42,971 nt of DNA from NCBI RefSeq assembly GCF_014855495.1, contig NZ_JACYFJ010000010.1, forward strand, positions 1-42,971, given 5' to 3'. Made by a program: the position numbers and the translations under genes. Under the pieces are notes generated by a model. It made no database searches and was not told where the DNA came from. It saw only the letters and a list, made by a program, of their open reading frames with translations. Position 1 is the first letter of the stretch. Each line of letters begins with the position of its first letter. Positions 17,707 through 28,600 of this stretch are shown piece by piece. This DNA comes from Euzebyella saccharophila. Lineage in GTDB: Bacteria > Bacteroidota > Bacteroidia > Flavobacteriales > Flavobacteriaceae.

Positions 17707-18450
17707 TTAAAAGTATCCCCCTTTATCGGAGATTTCCTTTGCAGATTGGCCTTCCTTTACCCAACCAAAAATTTTCTTTTCGTTCTCCCGTATCTCTTCC
17801 GCTCGTAATAACACTTCGTAAGCAATGTCCCTTGGCACTGCAAGTACACCATCAACATCACCCAAAATGATATCGCCTGGCTTGATAAAACATTTATCTA
17901 TCTGAATGGGTACTTGGTAATCCGTAATAAGGCATCGACCCAAACTACCATTTGAAGAACGATATTTATAGAAAACTGGGAATTGCGCATCCAAAATCTG
18001 ATGAGTATCCCTTATTCCGCCATCCACACAGGCGGCCTTAACACCTTTTCCCTTGGCCGTTGCCGTCATGACCCCGCCCCATGAGGTTGATTCCTCGTCC
18101 CCGCTGGTGTCATATATCACAAAGGCATCTTCATGCATTTCATCCAACATTTGGGTTCGAAACTCCATTTCCCCACTGATCTTAGTACTGGAGGAACTTT
18201 TTACGGTAAATGCAAAGCCGGCTATAGTCTTATATTCCCGAAGGGCCTTTATACGGATAGGTAAGGCTTGGTTCAACAGCGTAAACTCTCGAAGCACATC
18301 ACTAATGGCTCCTGTATATATCTGTTCGTATCTTTTAAGCAATTCCTTATCGGAGATTGGAAATTTCTTTTTGGAAATAATCTCTCTAACCTCGATCAAT
18401 TTCTCAAGATTCATCATTCCTACTTCCTTTTTATAATCTTCTACACTCAT
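17707..18450 (-). CDS. RraA-like protein (HMG/CHA aldolase-type fold)
   Basis: This 247-residue protein has the RraA core at about 55-225, including CVDGGIRD, PVF, and GDIILGDVDGVLAVPRD, which carry the pyruvate/metal-binding residues of the 4-hydroxy-4-methyl-2-oxoglutarate aldolase group. It starts one base after the stop of the GH-A gene and is clearly in the operon. Homologues include aldolases, decarboxylases and RNase E regulators, so the family name does not fix the reaction. In a uronate operon, a role on a 2-keto acid or a modified uronate is a guess. Confidence 0.85.
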   Translation of the reverse strand: MSVEDYKKEVGMMNLEKLIEVREIISKKKFPISDKELLKRYEQIYTGAISDVLREFTLLNQALPIRIKALREYKTIAGFAFTVKSSSSTKISGEMEFRTQMLDEMHEDAFVIYDTSGDEESTSWGGVMTATAKGKGVKAACVDGGIRDTHQILDAQFPVFYKYRSSNGSLGRCLITDYQVPIQIDKCFIKPGDIILGDVDGVLAVPRDIAYEVLLRAEEIRENEKKIFGWVKEGQSAKEISDKGGYF

Positions 18451-18451
18451 T

Positions 18452-19927
18452 TTACTCAGGTTTATTTTTATCAGATTTTAATTTTATTAAGCTCTTTTCC
18501 GCAATTAAAATGGGGGAATCATAAATCGGAATGTTCATGAACTTGTAATACGTTCCTTTTTTGGTCCAATCACTTTTAGGAATTTCATAGACCTTACCAG
18601 TACGCATATCAACATAGACCGGGTCCACAAAATTCCCGTTCGCAAATTCAAAATCATTAGAGGTCTTTTTTGTTGAGTCGGTAGGTGTATCTTCATTTTC
18701 CCAAATAGTCACAATCTGATAATCAGAACTGTCAGCTCGGTATCCATAAACTGATAGTGAGCCTGAGGTATCAATTATATAAGGATAATTGGGAATACGC
18801 TTTAGAGAGTGATCAAATATGGAGGTTAAATTTTGATAAGCAAAATAAGATGGTTTTAAATAATCTACTGTATTATCCTTTTTAGATTTAATAAGTCCCT
18901 TTGTATTTACCGTATATATTGGATTTTTTAATTGGACCACTTTACCATTTTCCTTACCCAAGACGCGGACGTAATTCATATCAATTATTGTAAAATACAA
19001 AGAAGGGATATCCCTACCTAAATCACCCAACAACTTTCGTAATAACCATTTTGATTGAGACGTTTCTGTCCAAGGATAGTTTTTTAGTGCATAATAGCTT
19101 TGATTTTCTGAAGGACAACCTAATTCCCCTTGCCCTATAATAATATGGTCAGAGTATGATTGAATTAGATGTTGAATCTTCTCATATTTGGGGTAAATTT
19201 CTTCAGGTCGATAGGTATAACCATGAAGTGTGATTACATCCACCAAATGAAGTTTATTGGCTTTTTTAAGATAATCTAAAAAACTAGCTACATATTCTGT
19301 TTCAATGTGGGCCAATGAAAGTGCGTAAATTTTTGCTTCCGGAATTTTTGATTTTATTATTTCAGCAGTGCGTACGAAAAGTTTGGAGTATGCCTCTGGC
19401 GTATTTTCGGAGTTAAGATCACTTTCGTTCCAAATTTCCCAAATTTTAACCCGACCCTTGTATCGATTTACCAATGCCATAACCCACTGGTCCCACGCTG
19501 CCAAAGCTTCCACTGATACAGGAAAGCCTCCAGAAAGATTTGGCATTCCACCTCCTTCGTAAATGGGGTTTCCATAAGATGTTTGCAGCCAGGGTTCCAC
19601 ACCTTGTGCAATTACTTCATCTATAATTTTGTCGAGCCATTCAAAGTTGTATTCACCCTTTTTACGCTCACATTTAGCCCAACCTGCTTGTAGTCTAATT
19701 TTTTTGGCTCCCGTTGCTCCTAAATATTGCTTCCATTGGTCAAAATCTGTGAAATCACGATCCATTGTTTCACCTCCTATAGACCAATTTGAGGCTGTAA
19801 TTTCATGCGAGCTACGAGGTTGTAACTCTCCAATCGAAGAATAAGTTATATCCTGTTTATTCTGAGCATAAGAAAGAAACCCTATTAGGGTCACAAATAG
19901 ATGACTAAACCTAAAATATGTTTTCAT
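18452..19927 (-). CDS. Secreted clan GH-A glycoside hydrolase, GH39-like
   Basis: This 491-residue protein has a signal peptide (cleavage near SYAQ, residue 22) and a TIM barrel. The acid/base Glu is E168 in IWEIWNESD and the likely nucleophile is E268 in IIGQGELG. This is the retaining GH-A pattern; the general look is that of GH39 (beta-xylosidase/iduronidase), but family assignment by eye is uncertain. A beta-sandwich-like tail follows residue 390. In the PUL it would cleave the backbone or side-chain glycosides, perhaps xylosides. Confidence 0.72.
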   Translation of the reverse strand: MKTYFRFSHLFVTLIGFLSYAQNKQDITYSSIGELQPRSSHEITASNWSIGGETMDRDFTDFDQWKQYLGATGAKKIRLQAGWAKCERKKGEYNFEWLDKIIDEVIAQGVEPWLQTSYGNPIYEGGGMPNLSGGFPVSVEALAAWDQWVMALVNRYKGRVKIWEIWNESDLNSENTPEAYSKLFVRTAEIIKSKIPEAKIYALSLAHIETEYVASFLDYLKKANKLHLVDVITLHGYTYRPEEIYPKYEKIQHLIQSYSDHIIIGQGELGCPSENQSYYALKNYPWTETSQSKWLLRKLLGDLGRDIPSLYFTIIDMNYVRVLGKENGKVVQLKNPIYTVNTKGLIKSKKDNTVDYLKPSYFAYQNLTSIFDHSLKRIPNYPYIIDTSGSLSVYGYRADSSDYQIVTIWENEDTPTDSTKKTSNDFEFANGNFVDPVYVDMRTGKVYEIPKSDWTKKGTYYKFMNIPIYDSPILIAEKSLIKLKSDKNKPE

Positions 19928-19945
19928 AATAAGTATTTTTAAAAA

Positions 19946-20776
19946 TTAAACCCCTGGGCTGGACAAAAACCCTCCATCTACCGGTATGGTAATTCCAGTA
20001 ACAAATCCAGCATTTTTTTCATTGATCAACCAATTCATACAACCTATGAGTTCGGAGGCTTCACCAAAACGTTTTAAGGGCGTTTGCCTTAATATATTTT
20101 GTGCGCGATCCGTTTGCGAGCCATCTGAGTTGAACATTATCTTTCGGCTACGATCATTCAAAAAAAAGCCTGGGGCAATGGCATTTACACGAATATGTGC
20201 AGGTGCCAAATAGGCCGCCAACCATTGTGTAAAACTTTGGATTCCATTTTTAGCCATTGCATACGCGGCTACCCTTGTAATCGGCCTATAGCTGGTCATC
20301 GACGCAAAATTGATGATGTTGCCCTGCTTATGTTTCGCCATACTCTTTCCAAATACAAAACATGGAATAACTGTTCCCATTGTGTTGATTTCTACAACGT
20401 TTTGAAAAACCTTCATGTTTAAATTGAAAAACCCTTTTATCTCATTATTATGTTCTAATTCACGTTCATCAAATTCAGTTATATTGGGAAGTGCATCATT
20501 TTGATTTCCTCCTGCACCATTGATTAGCAGTGTACAAATACCAAATTCATTTTCAACAATATCCTTTGCAGCCTTCATGGCTTCCTCATTCGCTACATCT
20601 CCACAGACAGAAATAGCAATGCCGCCATTGGCTTTAATCTTGTTCTCTACAACTTTTAGTTTCTCTTCGGTTCTACCCAACAGCGCGACCTTATATCCTT
20701 GTTTAGCCAAGTCTATTGCCATTGCAGAACAAAGAGTTCCGCCTGCTCCAGTTACTACTGCAACCTTATTTTCCAT
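19946..20776 (-). CDS. SDR-family D-mannonate oxidoreductase (fructuronate reductase)
   Basis: This 276-residue short-chain dehydrogenase has a Rossmann motif TGAGGTLCSAMA, NGAGGNQ, the catalytic Ser in NFASM, YAMAK (Tyr and Lys), and a C-terminal VTGITIPVDGGF. Bacteroidota often use this SDR type in place of the unrelated E. coli UxuB to reduce D-fructuronate to D-mannonate. Its place between uxaC and uxuA supports that reaction, although the cofactor and direction are inferred. Gaps are 6 bases from uxaC and 18 bases to the GH-A gene. Confidence 0.85.
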   Translation of the reverse strand: MENKVAVVTGAGGTLCSAMAIDLAKQGYKVALLGRTEEKLKVVENKIKANGGIAISVCGDVANEEAMKAAKDIVENEFGICTLLINGAGGNQNDALPNITEFDERELEHNNEIKGFFNLNMKVFQNVVEINTMGTVIPCFVFGKSMAKHKQGNIINFASMTSYRPITRVAAYAMAKNGIQSFTQWLAAYLAPAHIRVNAIAPGFFLNDRSRKIMFNSDGSQTDRAQNILRQTPLKRFGEASELIGCMNWLINEKNAGFVTGITIPVDGGFLSSPGV

Positions 20777-20782
20777 ATATAA

Positions 20783-22189
20783 TTAGTTAATATTTAGTAT
20801 CCATTTTTTTGCATTCCTATAACAAACATCCTCTATCAATTCTTTTAAGATGAACATATCATTCGGAAGAAGCCCTTGCTTGACCCAAGTTGAAATCAAA
20901 TCACAAAAAACCCTTCTAAAGTATTCGTGTCGAGACATCGACAGAAAACTACGAGAATCCGTGGTCATACCAATTGAGTTGTGTAAAAGCCCGTGGCTGG
21001 CTAAGGCCTTTAACTGATTTATGATGCCTTCATAGTGGTCATTGTACCACCAAGCTGGCCCAAATTGAATTTTTCCAGTTATCCCATCTTCTGAAAAAGA
21101 TCCCGTTATAGAAGCAAAAGGAGCATTATCGACTGGGTTCAAATTGTAAAGTATAATTTTTGGCAAATCCCCGTTTTTATCCATTACATCTAGTGCTTCA
21201 ACAAGTGTCGAAATATTCGTTGGGCTCCCAATTGAGGCGTAACCACCTGCACCGCCAACCAATTTCTTTAATTGTGAGCTGGTCTTTCGTTGAGCTCCGA
21301 TATGTAACTGCAAAATCCAATTCTGTTTAGCGCAGGCTCTTCCAACCATAACTAATAGATAGGATTGTAAAGAAACCAGATCTACGTGATTTAGTTGTTC
21401 ACCTGACAAAAACCGCTTGAAAATCGACTCAACTTCTGATTTATCTACACAATTGAACTCAAAACCCGAATCCAATGCCTGATCTGCCAGTTTACAACCA
21501 GCATCCGAAAAGTGTTCAAATCTATAGAGAACAGCGGCTTCATAACTATCCAAATCTTTAATTTCAATATGAGAAAGGTCCTCCAACACCTTATGCCAAT
21601 TCTGGAACTCTTCAGGTTTATTTACAATACTATCTGTGCGTAACGAAGGGAGAACGGTAATTCCCTTTCCGGAAGCCTTTTTGTGCACGCTAACGTCATC
21701 AAGCAAATCATCGGACGTGCAAAGTACTTCAACATTAAATTTTTTAAGTAAGTAAACAGGGGCGAGTCTACCCGAGTCAATTTGTGTTTGACATTCGTCC
21801 CAAATTTTTTTAGCCGAACTTTCATTGAGTGTTAAATTAATATTGAAAACTCTTTTCAGTTCAAGATAGCTCCATTGATAAAGTGGATTTCCTAAAGTCC
21901 GTGGAAGGGTTTTTACCCAATTCAAATATTTGTCATAATCCGTGGCATCCCCCGTAATTCCGACTTCGGGTATGCCGTTGATTCGCATAGCTCGATGCTT
22001 ATATGGGTCAGACACCACCCACATTTTAGATAAATTTTCCGGATGAGTGTCGTTGGCTATCATCGATGGATTTAGATGATTATGAAAATCAATAATTGGT
22101 AACTGCTGGGCAAAATCAAAATATAATGACCTTGACAGGTCATCGGACAATAAAAAATCCTTGTGAATATATGGGGTCATCTCTTTCAT
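20783..22189 (-). CDS. uxaC: Glucuronate (uronate) isomerase
   Basis: This 468-residue protein is the usual length for UxaC. It isomerises D-glucuronate to D-fructuronate, or D-galacturonate to tagaturonate. Typical features are IIDFHNHLNP (metal-binding His pair) near residue 34, LHIGAQRKTSSQ, TTDSRSF and SRHEYFRR. Its start codon overlaps the stop of the symporter gene (ATGA), implying translational coupling. With uxuA and the SDR downstream, glucuronate is the likely substrate. Confidence 0.95.
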   Translation of the reverse strand: MKEMTPYIHKDFLLSDDLSRSLYFDFAQQLPIIDFHNHLNPSMIANDTHPENLSKMWVVSDPYKHRAMRINGIPEVGITGDATDYDKYLNWVKTLPRTLGNPLYQWSYLELKRVFNINLTLNESSAKKIWDECQTQIDSGRLAPVYLLKKFNVEVLCTSDDLLDDVSVHKKASGKGITVLPSLRTDSIVNKPEEFQNWHKVLEDLSHIEIKDLDSYEAAVLYRFEHFSDAGCKLADQALDSGFEFNCVDKSEVESIFKRFLSGEQLNHVDLVSLQSYLLVMVGRACAKQNWILQLHIGAQRKTSSQLKKLVGGAGGYASIGSPTNISTLVEALDVMDKNGDLPKIILYNLNPVDNAPFASITGSFSEDGITGKIQFGPAWWYNDHYEGIINQLKALASHGLLHNSIGMTTDSRSFLSMSRHEYFRRVFCDLISTWVKQGLLPNDMFILKELIEDVCYRNAKKWILNIN

Positions 22190-23895
22190 TTTTTTGATTT
22201 ATATGAAAATTTATGGCTTCCAGTTGTTAGCCACTTTAAGATTATGGCCAGAAGGATGCAGCCTCCACCAATAGCCAAAGCAATTTTTCCACTTTCCATT
22301 CCGATGGAAGGTATACTTACCGCACAAAATAATAGTCCAGATGCTCCAATGGCAATTGAAAAAAGATTAGCTAATGCCCAACGAAATTTAGAATCTGGTT
22401 CGTCAATTTCATTAGGACTCAAGGGAGTCTGTATTTTCTCAAAAAAATTATTGACCCTTTTTTTATAATTTTCTTTGGAACTCAGCAGAAATCCCGAAAG
22501 GAGGAATATGGTAATACAACTTACAATTTGTATTAATGTCGCCAATTCCCAAGAGAAATCGCTTGACGACGTCAAAATCAATCCTGAAAAAATACCTACC
22601 AAAACAGTAAAAAAGGCACCGACAGAATTTGTTTTCTTGAACAATAGTCCCAATACAAGTGGAATGGCTAAAGGTATCGCAAAAAGTCCTGTCAAGATTT
22701 TATTAGCCTCAAAAGCCCCTCCGAGTTTTCCAATAAATAAAGACCCGGCAACGACAATGGCACCAACTAATAATATATTTAAGCGAGCCGCAAAAATTAA
22801 TTGTTTTTCTGTGGCACTAGGGTTGATCAGGCGTTTATAAATGTCATTGGTCAATACCGCGGACATGACGTTGAATTCTGAGTTTAAAGAAGACATTGTG
22901 GCCGAGAACATGGCGGCAATCATTAACCCTAACAAACCTGCAGGGAGCAAATGTACTGCCACGGCTACATAAGCTTGCTCCGGGTCCTCAAGCCCAGGCA
23001 AAATATCGGCTGCCGCAATTGCTGGAAGTAAGAATATTATGGGAAATATCAACAATAACGCTGCCGAAAAAAAACCTAGTTTTCTGGTAGCATTTTCATC
23101 CTTTACACTGTAGAATCGCTGAATAAAGACCCAATTTCCATTGTACTTAAAAAGAATCATTACAAAATAAACCATTAGCCATAACGGTTGGCCTTTAGGA
23201 CCAGAAAAGAACTCAAAATGACTAGGGAGCTTATCCATCAAAGTGGCTAGCCCTCCGGTAGCCTCTAGGGATAGAGGTACTAACAATACGGAAACAAAAA
23301 TTAAGATAACAAATTGCAAGGTATCCATAACCACTACCGCCCATACCCCACCCACTATGGTAAAAAGTGTAGTTATGGCTCCAGAAAAAATGATGGCCTG
23401 CACAAACGTCAAATCCGTGGCGGTAACTAAAAAAATACCCATAGCATACTGCCGTACCATGTTATCTAGAAAGCGCATGCCCAATCCTGTCCATCCAAAT
23501 AATTGACGAATATTGGCATTAAACCGTGTTTCGAGATATTCAACCGGAGTGATGATTCGAGACCGAACCCAAAGTTTCCCTATAATTAATGCAGCAAACA
23601 CAAAGGGTATAACAGCACTCCATAATACAGTCACCCCAATAAGCCCATCCTTATAAGCAATACCTGCGTAAGCAATAAATACAAAGGTGCTGAGTGATCC
23701 CATAAAATTACTGATACCAGAAATCCCCCAGGGAATGGTATTGCCTCCTTTGAAGTATCCCTTTATGTCTTTTACGAACCATCCGAAAAATAGCCCAACA
23801 CCGGCCATTAGTAGTAGGTAAATTCCAATGGAAATATAATCTAACGTAGCAAGTTTACTCAAAATAGAAATGTAGTTAGAAGTTGTTAAGCGCAT
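22186..23895 (-). CDS. Sodium:solute symporter (SSS family), probable uronate importer
   Basis: This is an about 569-residue inner-membrane protein with 13-14 hydrophobic helices, a classic SSS layout (ISNFMGSLSTFVFIAYAGIAYKDG early; PVEYLETRF). The frame extends to 23922, but those first codons lie in the terminator hairpin at 23908-23936, so I place the start at the ATG encoding MRLTTSNYIS. Its position between susCD and uxaC implies import of the released uronate or a uronate-containing sugar. E. coli uses a major-facilitator protein (ExuT) for this step. Confidence 0.88.
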   Translation of the reverse strand: MRLTTSNYISILSKLATLDYISIGIYLLLMAGVGLFFGWFVKDIKGYFKGGNTIPWGISGISNFMGSLSTFVFIAYAGIAYKDGLIGVTVLWSAVIPFVFAALIIGKLWVRSRIITPVEYLETRFNANIRQLFGWTGLGMRFLDNMVRQYAMGIFLVTATDLTFVQAIIFSGAITTLFTIVGGVWAVVVMDTLQFVILIFVSVLLVPLSLEATGGLATLMDKLPSHFEFFSGPKGQPLWLMVYFVMILFKYNGNWVFIQRFYSVKDENATRKLGFFSAALLLIFPIIFLLPAIAAADILPGLEDPEQAYVAVAVHLLPAGLLGLMIAAMFSATMSSLNSEFNVMSAVLTNDIYKRLINPSATEKQLIFAARLNILLVGAIVVAGSLFIGKLGGAFEANKILTGLFAIPLAIPLVLGLLFKKTNSVGAFFTVLVGIFSGLILTSSSDFSWELATLIQIVSCITIFLLSGFLLSSKENYKKRVNNFFEKIQTPLSPNEIDEPDSKFRWALANLFSIAIGASGLLFCAVSIPSIGMESGKIALAIGGGCILLAIILKWLTTGSHKFSYKSKK

Positions 23896-23907
23896 TAAGT
23901 TTATAAA

Positions 23908-23936
23908 ACACCCCGGGAACATTTTTCCCGGGATGT
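23908..23936 (-). terminator. Terminator/attenuator between susD and the catabolic genes
   Basis: On the minus strand ACAtCCCGGGAA pairs with TTCCCGGGgTGT and is followed by TTTTAT. It is a strong GC stem 26 bases after the susD stop. It should end most susCD transcripts and let a fraction continue into the symporter and enzymes, giving high SusCD and lower enzyme levels. It also rules out the upstream start of the symporter. Confidence 0.75.
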
Positions 23937-23961
23937 AATAAACTAACTAAACAACATATTA

Positions 23962-25644
23962 TTAATAACCCGGATTTTGTTCAAGTTCTCCATTTATATT
24001 GGCCTCAATTTCTTTAGCTGGAATAGGCCATACATTGTGATGGTCAAGAATTTCATCTGCGTTCAAATCATTATACAATCGTACCCTATCAACCAATTTA
24101 TCTACTCTTTGTAAGGTAATCCTGCGCTGTTCTTCCATAGCGAGTTCCCGTGCTCGTTCATCAAGAATAAAGTCGAGGTCCACATCACCAGAAGTAATAG
24201 GTAAAGCATTCGAACGTTCGCGTACGCGATTGATATCGGCAGCAGCATTACCCATATCACCTTTTCCAAGATAGGCTTCAGCACGTAATAGATAAGTTTC
24301 CGCCAATCTTAGATAATATGCATCCGTAAAGGTAGGTCCCGCACTATTTTTTAATAGATTTAATGTAGGGTCGGCTATAACGTTGGCCGGATGGTTCCCA
24401 GGCGTTGTAACCTTAGTCAAATGAGGATACCATCGCCAATCTTGATTCAATAGAGTTGGACCTGGATTATCCTTCGCACTTTTTCCAAACCATGCAGATT
24501 CTGGATTATCATATATTACATCGCGGACGTAATTATGTGGTGCGTTACGAATGTCATTGTCAAAATTACTTTCCCAAAGGTCATCTTCAAAAAAGGCGGT
24601 TGGCCTTAAAAAAGAAACCCCTCTACCTGCCACATTCATGTCGGATCTGGGACCCAACATGCCGGGGTTGCCATCAGGATCGTTTAGTGACCAGGTCACA
24701 GGAGAATGGAATCTTTCATATAGATTCCCAGAATTCTCATCGGTGGTGACCAGTCCGCCCGGAATATCATGTTCGATTTGTGCGACCCAAAGAGATTCCA
24801 AATTCCCGCTCGATCGGTTTTGGTTGCCTATACGGAACAAATCCCAATAAACATCACCTGGAATTTCACTTGAACGAGATCCAAACCTTTCTGTCATTAA
24901 GGCTGTAGCGGGGTTATCTATAACAACCGATGCCGCTACTATAGCTCCGTCAAAATTGTTAAGAGAAATGTATGTCTCGGCTAAAATGTGCTGGGCCACT
25001 AAGTTGCACAGTTTGCCATCTTCCACCTCCGAGATGTCAGGTAGATTAGCAGCGGCAAAAGTGGCATCTGTTATAATCTGGCTCAAAACATCCTCTTTCG
25101 AAGCCCTTGTAAAATCGGTCTTGGGCTCTGAAAGTTCCTCCAGTACCAAGGGAACACCCCCATAGAGATATACCAAATGGCGGTAAGCCAAAGCTCTGAA
25201 CAGTCTGGCCTCCCCTTCAACTCTGCTCTTTTCTTTGTCAATGAGTTCCGAGTTGTCCAACTTTGCAATAATAGTGTTTGCATTGGCTATGATTTTATAC
25301 CATCTATCCCAATGCCATTCGGGTACACTACCAGTAGCGTCCAATGTAGAAACATAATTTCCAAAACGCCTCGCTTCTTCCGTATCACGAGCATTCTTTA
25401 ATATGTCTGTGCCCCATTGGTAGGAGAAGGAAAAAAACCCACCACTATCCCCAGTATAGAAAATGTAGCGGTATTTGGCATATAAGTCCGCCAAGGAACT
25501 TTCAAAGTTTTCCAAAGTCACGAAGGAATTGGCCGGATCAAAGAAATCCAACGGCTCCTCTTTCAAAAATTCATCCTCACTACAGGAAACTGCAATGAAT
25601 ATCGAAATAGAAAGTATCAGTGTTCTTTTGATATATGTTTTCAT
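23962..25644 (-). CDS. SusD/RagB family glycan-binding lipoprotein
   Basis: This 560-residue outer-membrane lipoprotein has Cys21 in the lipobox AVSC. It has a typical SusD N-terminal region (FLKEEPLDFFDPANSF), TPR-like helices and a C-terminal block (LRLAETYLLRAEAYLGKG, then INRVRERSNA and the ending QNPGY). SusD proteins cap the SusC transporter and hand over oligosaccharides. The gene begins 16 bases after susC. Its glycan specificity cannot be read, but the locus points to a uronate-containing glycan. Confidence 0.95.
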   Translation of the reverse strand: MKTYIKRTLILSISIFIAVSCSEDEFLKEEPLDFFDPANSFVTLENFESSLADLYAKYRYIFYTGDSGGFFSFSYQWGTDILKNARDTEEARRFGNYVSTLDATGSVPEWHWDRWYKIIANANTIIAKLDNSELIDKEKSRVEGEARLFRALAYRHLVYLYGGVPLVLEELSEPKTDFTRASKEDVLSQIITDATFAAANLPDISEVEDGKLCNLVAQHILAETYISLNNFDGAIVAASVVIDNPATALMTERFGSRSSEIPGDVYWDLFRIGNQNRSSGNLESLWVAQIEHDIPGGLVTTDENSGNLYERFHSPVTWSLNDPDGNPGMLGPRSDMNVAGRGVSFLRPTAFFEDDLWESNFDNDIRNAPHNYVRDVIYDNPESAWFGKSAKDNPGPTLLNQDWRWYPHLTKVTTPGNHPANVIADPTLNLLKNSAGPTFTDAYYLRLAETYLLRAEAYLGKGDMGNAAADINRVRERSNALPITSGDVDLDFILDERARELAMEEQRRITLQRVDKLVDRVRLYNDLNADEILDHHNVWPIPAKEIEANINGELEQNPGY

Positions 25645-25660
25645 CTTAGCTGTTTTATTG

Positions 25661-28600
25661 TTAAAAGGAGATATCCAATCCGAAGGTTACACTTTTCATA
25701 ACGGGTAGGCCACTATTGGAACTGTCAAGACCCTGTCCGGTTTCGGGGTCCCAACCTTCCCAATCAGTCCACGTGATTAAATTTTTTCCGCTCAAAAAGA
25801 GTTTTAAATTTTGGATACCGATTTTATCCAATACTTCATGTGGCAGGCGATACGATAAAGAGACATCTTGCAAACGAACAAAACTTCGGTCAAAATATCG
25901 TTGAGCAGTGACAGGGGCATTAACTCCTAGGCGTCTATAGGTAGAATTCGGATTAAGGGGTGACCAATAATCTATATCGGAAAATCGGTTACCGTTTTGG
26001 GCATTTCCGAAAGAGTCCCGCAAATCAGGACTATTTCTGCCCAAATACCCATCACTGCCTCCCTGAATGGAATTAATAAAGAATTTGAATGCAAAGCTCT
26101 TATAACTTAATGAGTTACTTATACCAAATTGATAGGCTGGTTCCTGTCTGCCTAGAATTCTTCTGTCTGCGTCGGGAGAAATATCACCACTATTATCTAA
26201 ATCTACCAATCGTTGTAACCCTGGGCTCCAACCGTCGGGTATGTCATTATCGTTCACCTGATAAAATCCGTCCACCTCATAATCATAAATGGTACCTATA
26301 GATTCCCCAATGAACAAACCGTTGGCAATAAGATCATCTTCCTGGCCATCACCATCAGCGTCGATGTTTAGGAGTTCAACAATTTCATTTCGATTGGAGG
26401 CAAAATTCACGCCAAAATCCCAATTGAATGCATCGGAACGGACCGGGGAAAAGCTTAAGGAGAATTCTATCCCCCTATTTTTGATTTCGCCCACATTAGA
26501 CCGAATAGAACTAAAACCGCTTAGTTCGGGAAGAATGAAATCCCACAAAAGATCTTTTGTTCTCGAATTGTAATAATCGATAGCACCAGAAACCTTACCT
26601 TGAAACAATCCAAAATCAGCTCCTATATTGATACCATCGGTACGCTCCCATCTCAAATCGGGATTGGCCAAAGAAATTACTGTTTGTCCATTGACCGTTG
26701 TGCCCCCATCTCCAAAAAGGTAGCGTGATTCTGGAGGAGTTTCCAATCGCGATAGTGAGCTATATTGCGATGTAAGGTTTCCATTGCTACCGTAACTACC
26801 TCTTAGTTTCAGATTGGTAACGGCTTCCGAATTAACAAGAAATTCTTCATTCGAGATAACCCAGCCCAATCCAACCGATGGAAAAAGTGCAGTTTTGTTA
26901 TTTTCGGAGAAACCACTAAATCCGTCTCGACGCAAACTCGCGCTTAACAAGTACTTTCTTTTAAAGTCATAGTTGATTCGACCAGTCTGCGCGGTATAGC
27001 TTTCCTTAGAGGCATCGGAAGATATTCTTTGTATAACGGCCTGTTCCAAACTATTGTAGGATAGAGCCAGATTTCCAAATCCTGAGCCCTCTGCCATAGT
27101 CTGTTCATAATCTATAGTATTGAACCCTAAGACCATGGTTGCCTTAAAACCGTGGTCTTCATTTGAGCCATAACGTTTCTCAAAAGTCAAAATATTATCG
27201 ACCAATACATCGTGGGTAGAGGAAGTTTCCTTGAAAGCACTACCGGTTAATCCTGCACCATAGATGTTGGAATTACCGCGTAATGACCACCGGTAATTAT
27301 TACTATAGTTGACTCTGAAGTTCAGGCCATCGACATATGGTACGTCAATAGAGGCGTAGAAAATGGCCGAAATGTTATTTAAATTGTCCCTGTCATCTGC
27401 TGAACTCGCCAAAAACGGATTAACAATATTGTCTCCCAAAGGATTGATAATAAACTCACCTTCTTCATCACGGGGGGTTACTAATGGGTTCATTCTAGCC
27501 AAGGCATTCAATCCTGGATTCACGCCAGAAAAATCGGAGAAGGTTCCAAAGGTATTTGCGCCAATGGTGAGCCATTCTGTAATTTCAGTATCAATATTTA
27601 CTCTAACGGTTTGCCTGTCGTAGTTATCGTTGGTTATCCAGCCCACTTGTTTTGTCAAACCTCCTGAAATAAAATATGAAGTTTTATCCGAACTACCTCT
27701 AATACTTAATTGGTGGTCTAGTGTATATCCAGGATTTGTAGCCGTACCGAACCAGTCGAAGTTAGTTCCATTGCCAATGCCTTCAAAAGAAGTTGGATTG
27801 AAAACCGGATCAACTTCTGGTAACCAAGCTGGATTATCCTGAGTATAGTCAGGTGCTAAGTAACCATTTTCCCAGTCTACATCTCGAGCTGATCTTAAAA
27901 ATTCATCCCTATTGTTGGTCCTTCGCGCATTCGTGGGTGTCTGAACAGCGTAGAAAGTAGAATAATTTATTGTTGGCCTTTGAGTTGATTTACCACTCTT
28001 CGTACTAACGATGACAATTCCATTAGCCGCCTGCGCACCGTAAATTGCTTTGCTACTAGGATCCTTTAGCACATCAACTGACTTAATATCCTTTGGATTC
28101 AGGTCATTGAGTCGACCTCTGTAGATGACCCCATCTACTACAATTAAAGGGTCTTGACTACCATTTAGAGTGGACCTACCCCTAATTTGAATATCAGGTT
28201 CTGCCCCGGTAGTGGAAGTCTGCCCAACAGTAATGCCCGGAAGCGCACCTTGCAATGATTGCAAAACACTTGTATTTGGGGATTCTTGAAACTGTTCAAG
28301 GTCTGCAGATACAATTGCACCGGTCAGATCTTGCTTTTTTTGGGTTCCATATCCAACCAAAACGACTTCGTCTAGGGCCTGAGCATCTTCTTCAAGAATC
28401 ACATTTAAACTAGATGTGTTGGCCGCAGAGATTTCTTGAGTACCAAAGCCAATTGAACTGAATATTAAAGTTGGTCTTTCTGTAGTTACCTTGATCGAGT
28501 ATAACCCGTCAAAATCGGTTACTGTGCCATTGGAAGTTCCTTTTTCAATAACGTTAACACCTGGCAAAGGCTCTCCATTGTTAGAAGTTACCTCTCCTTC

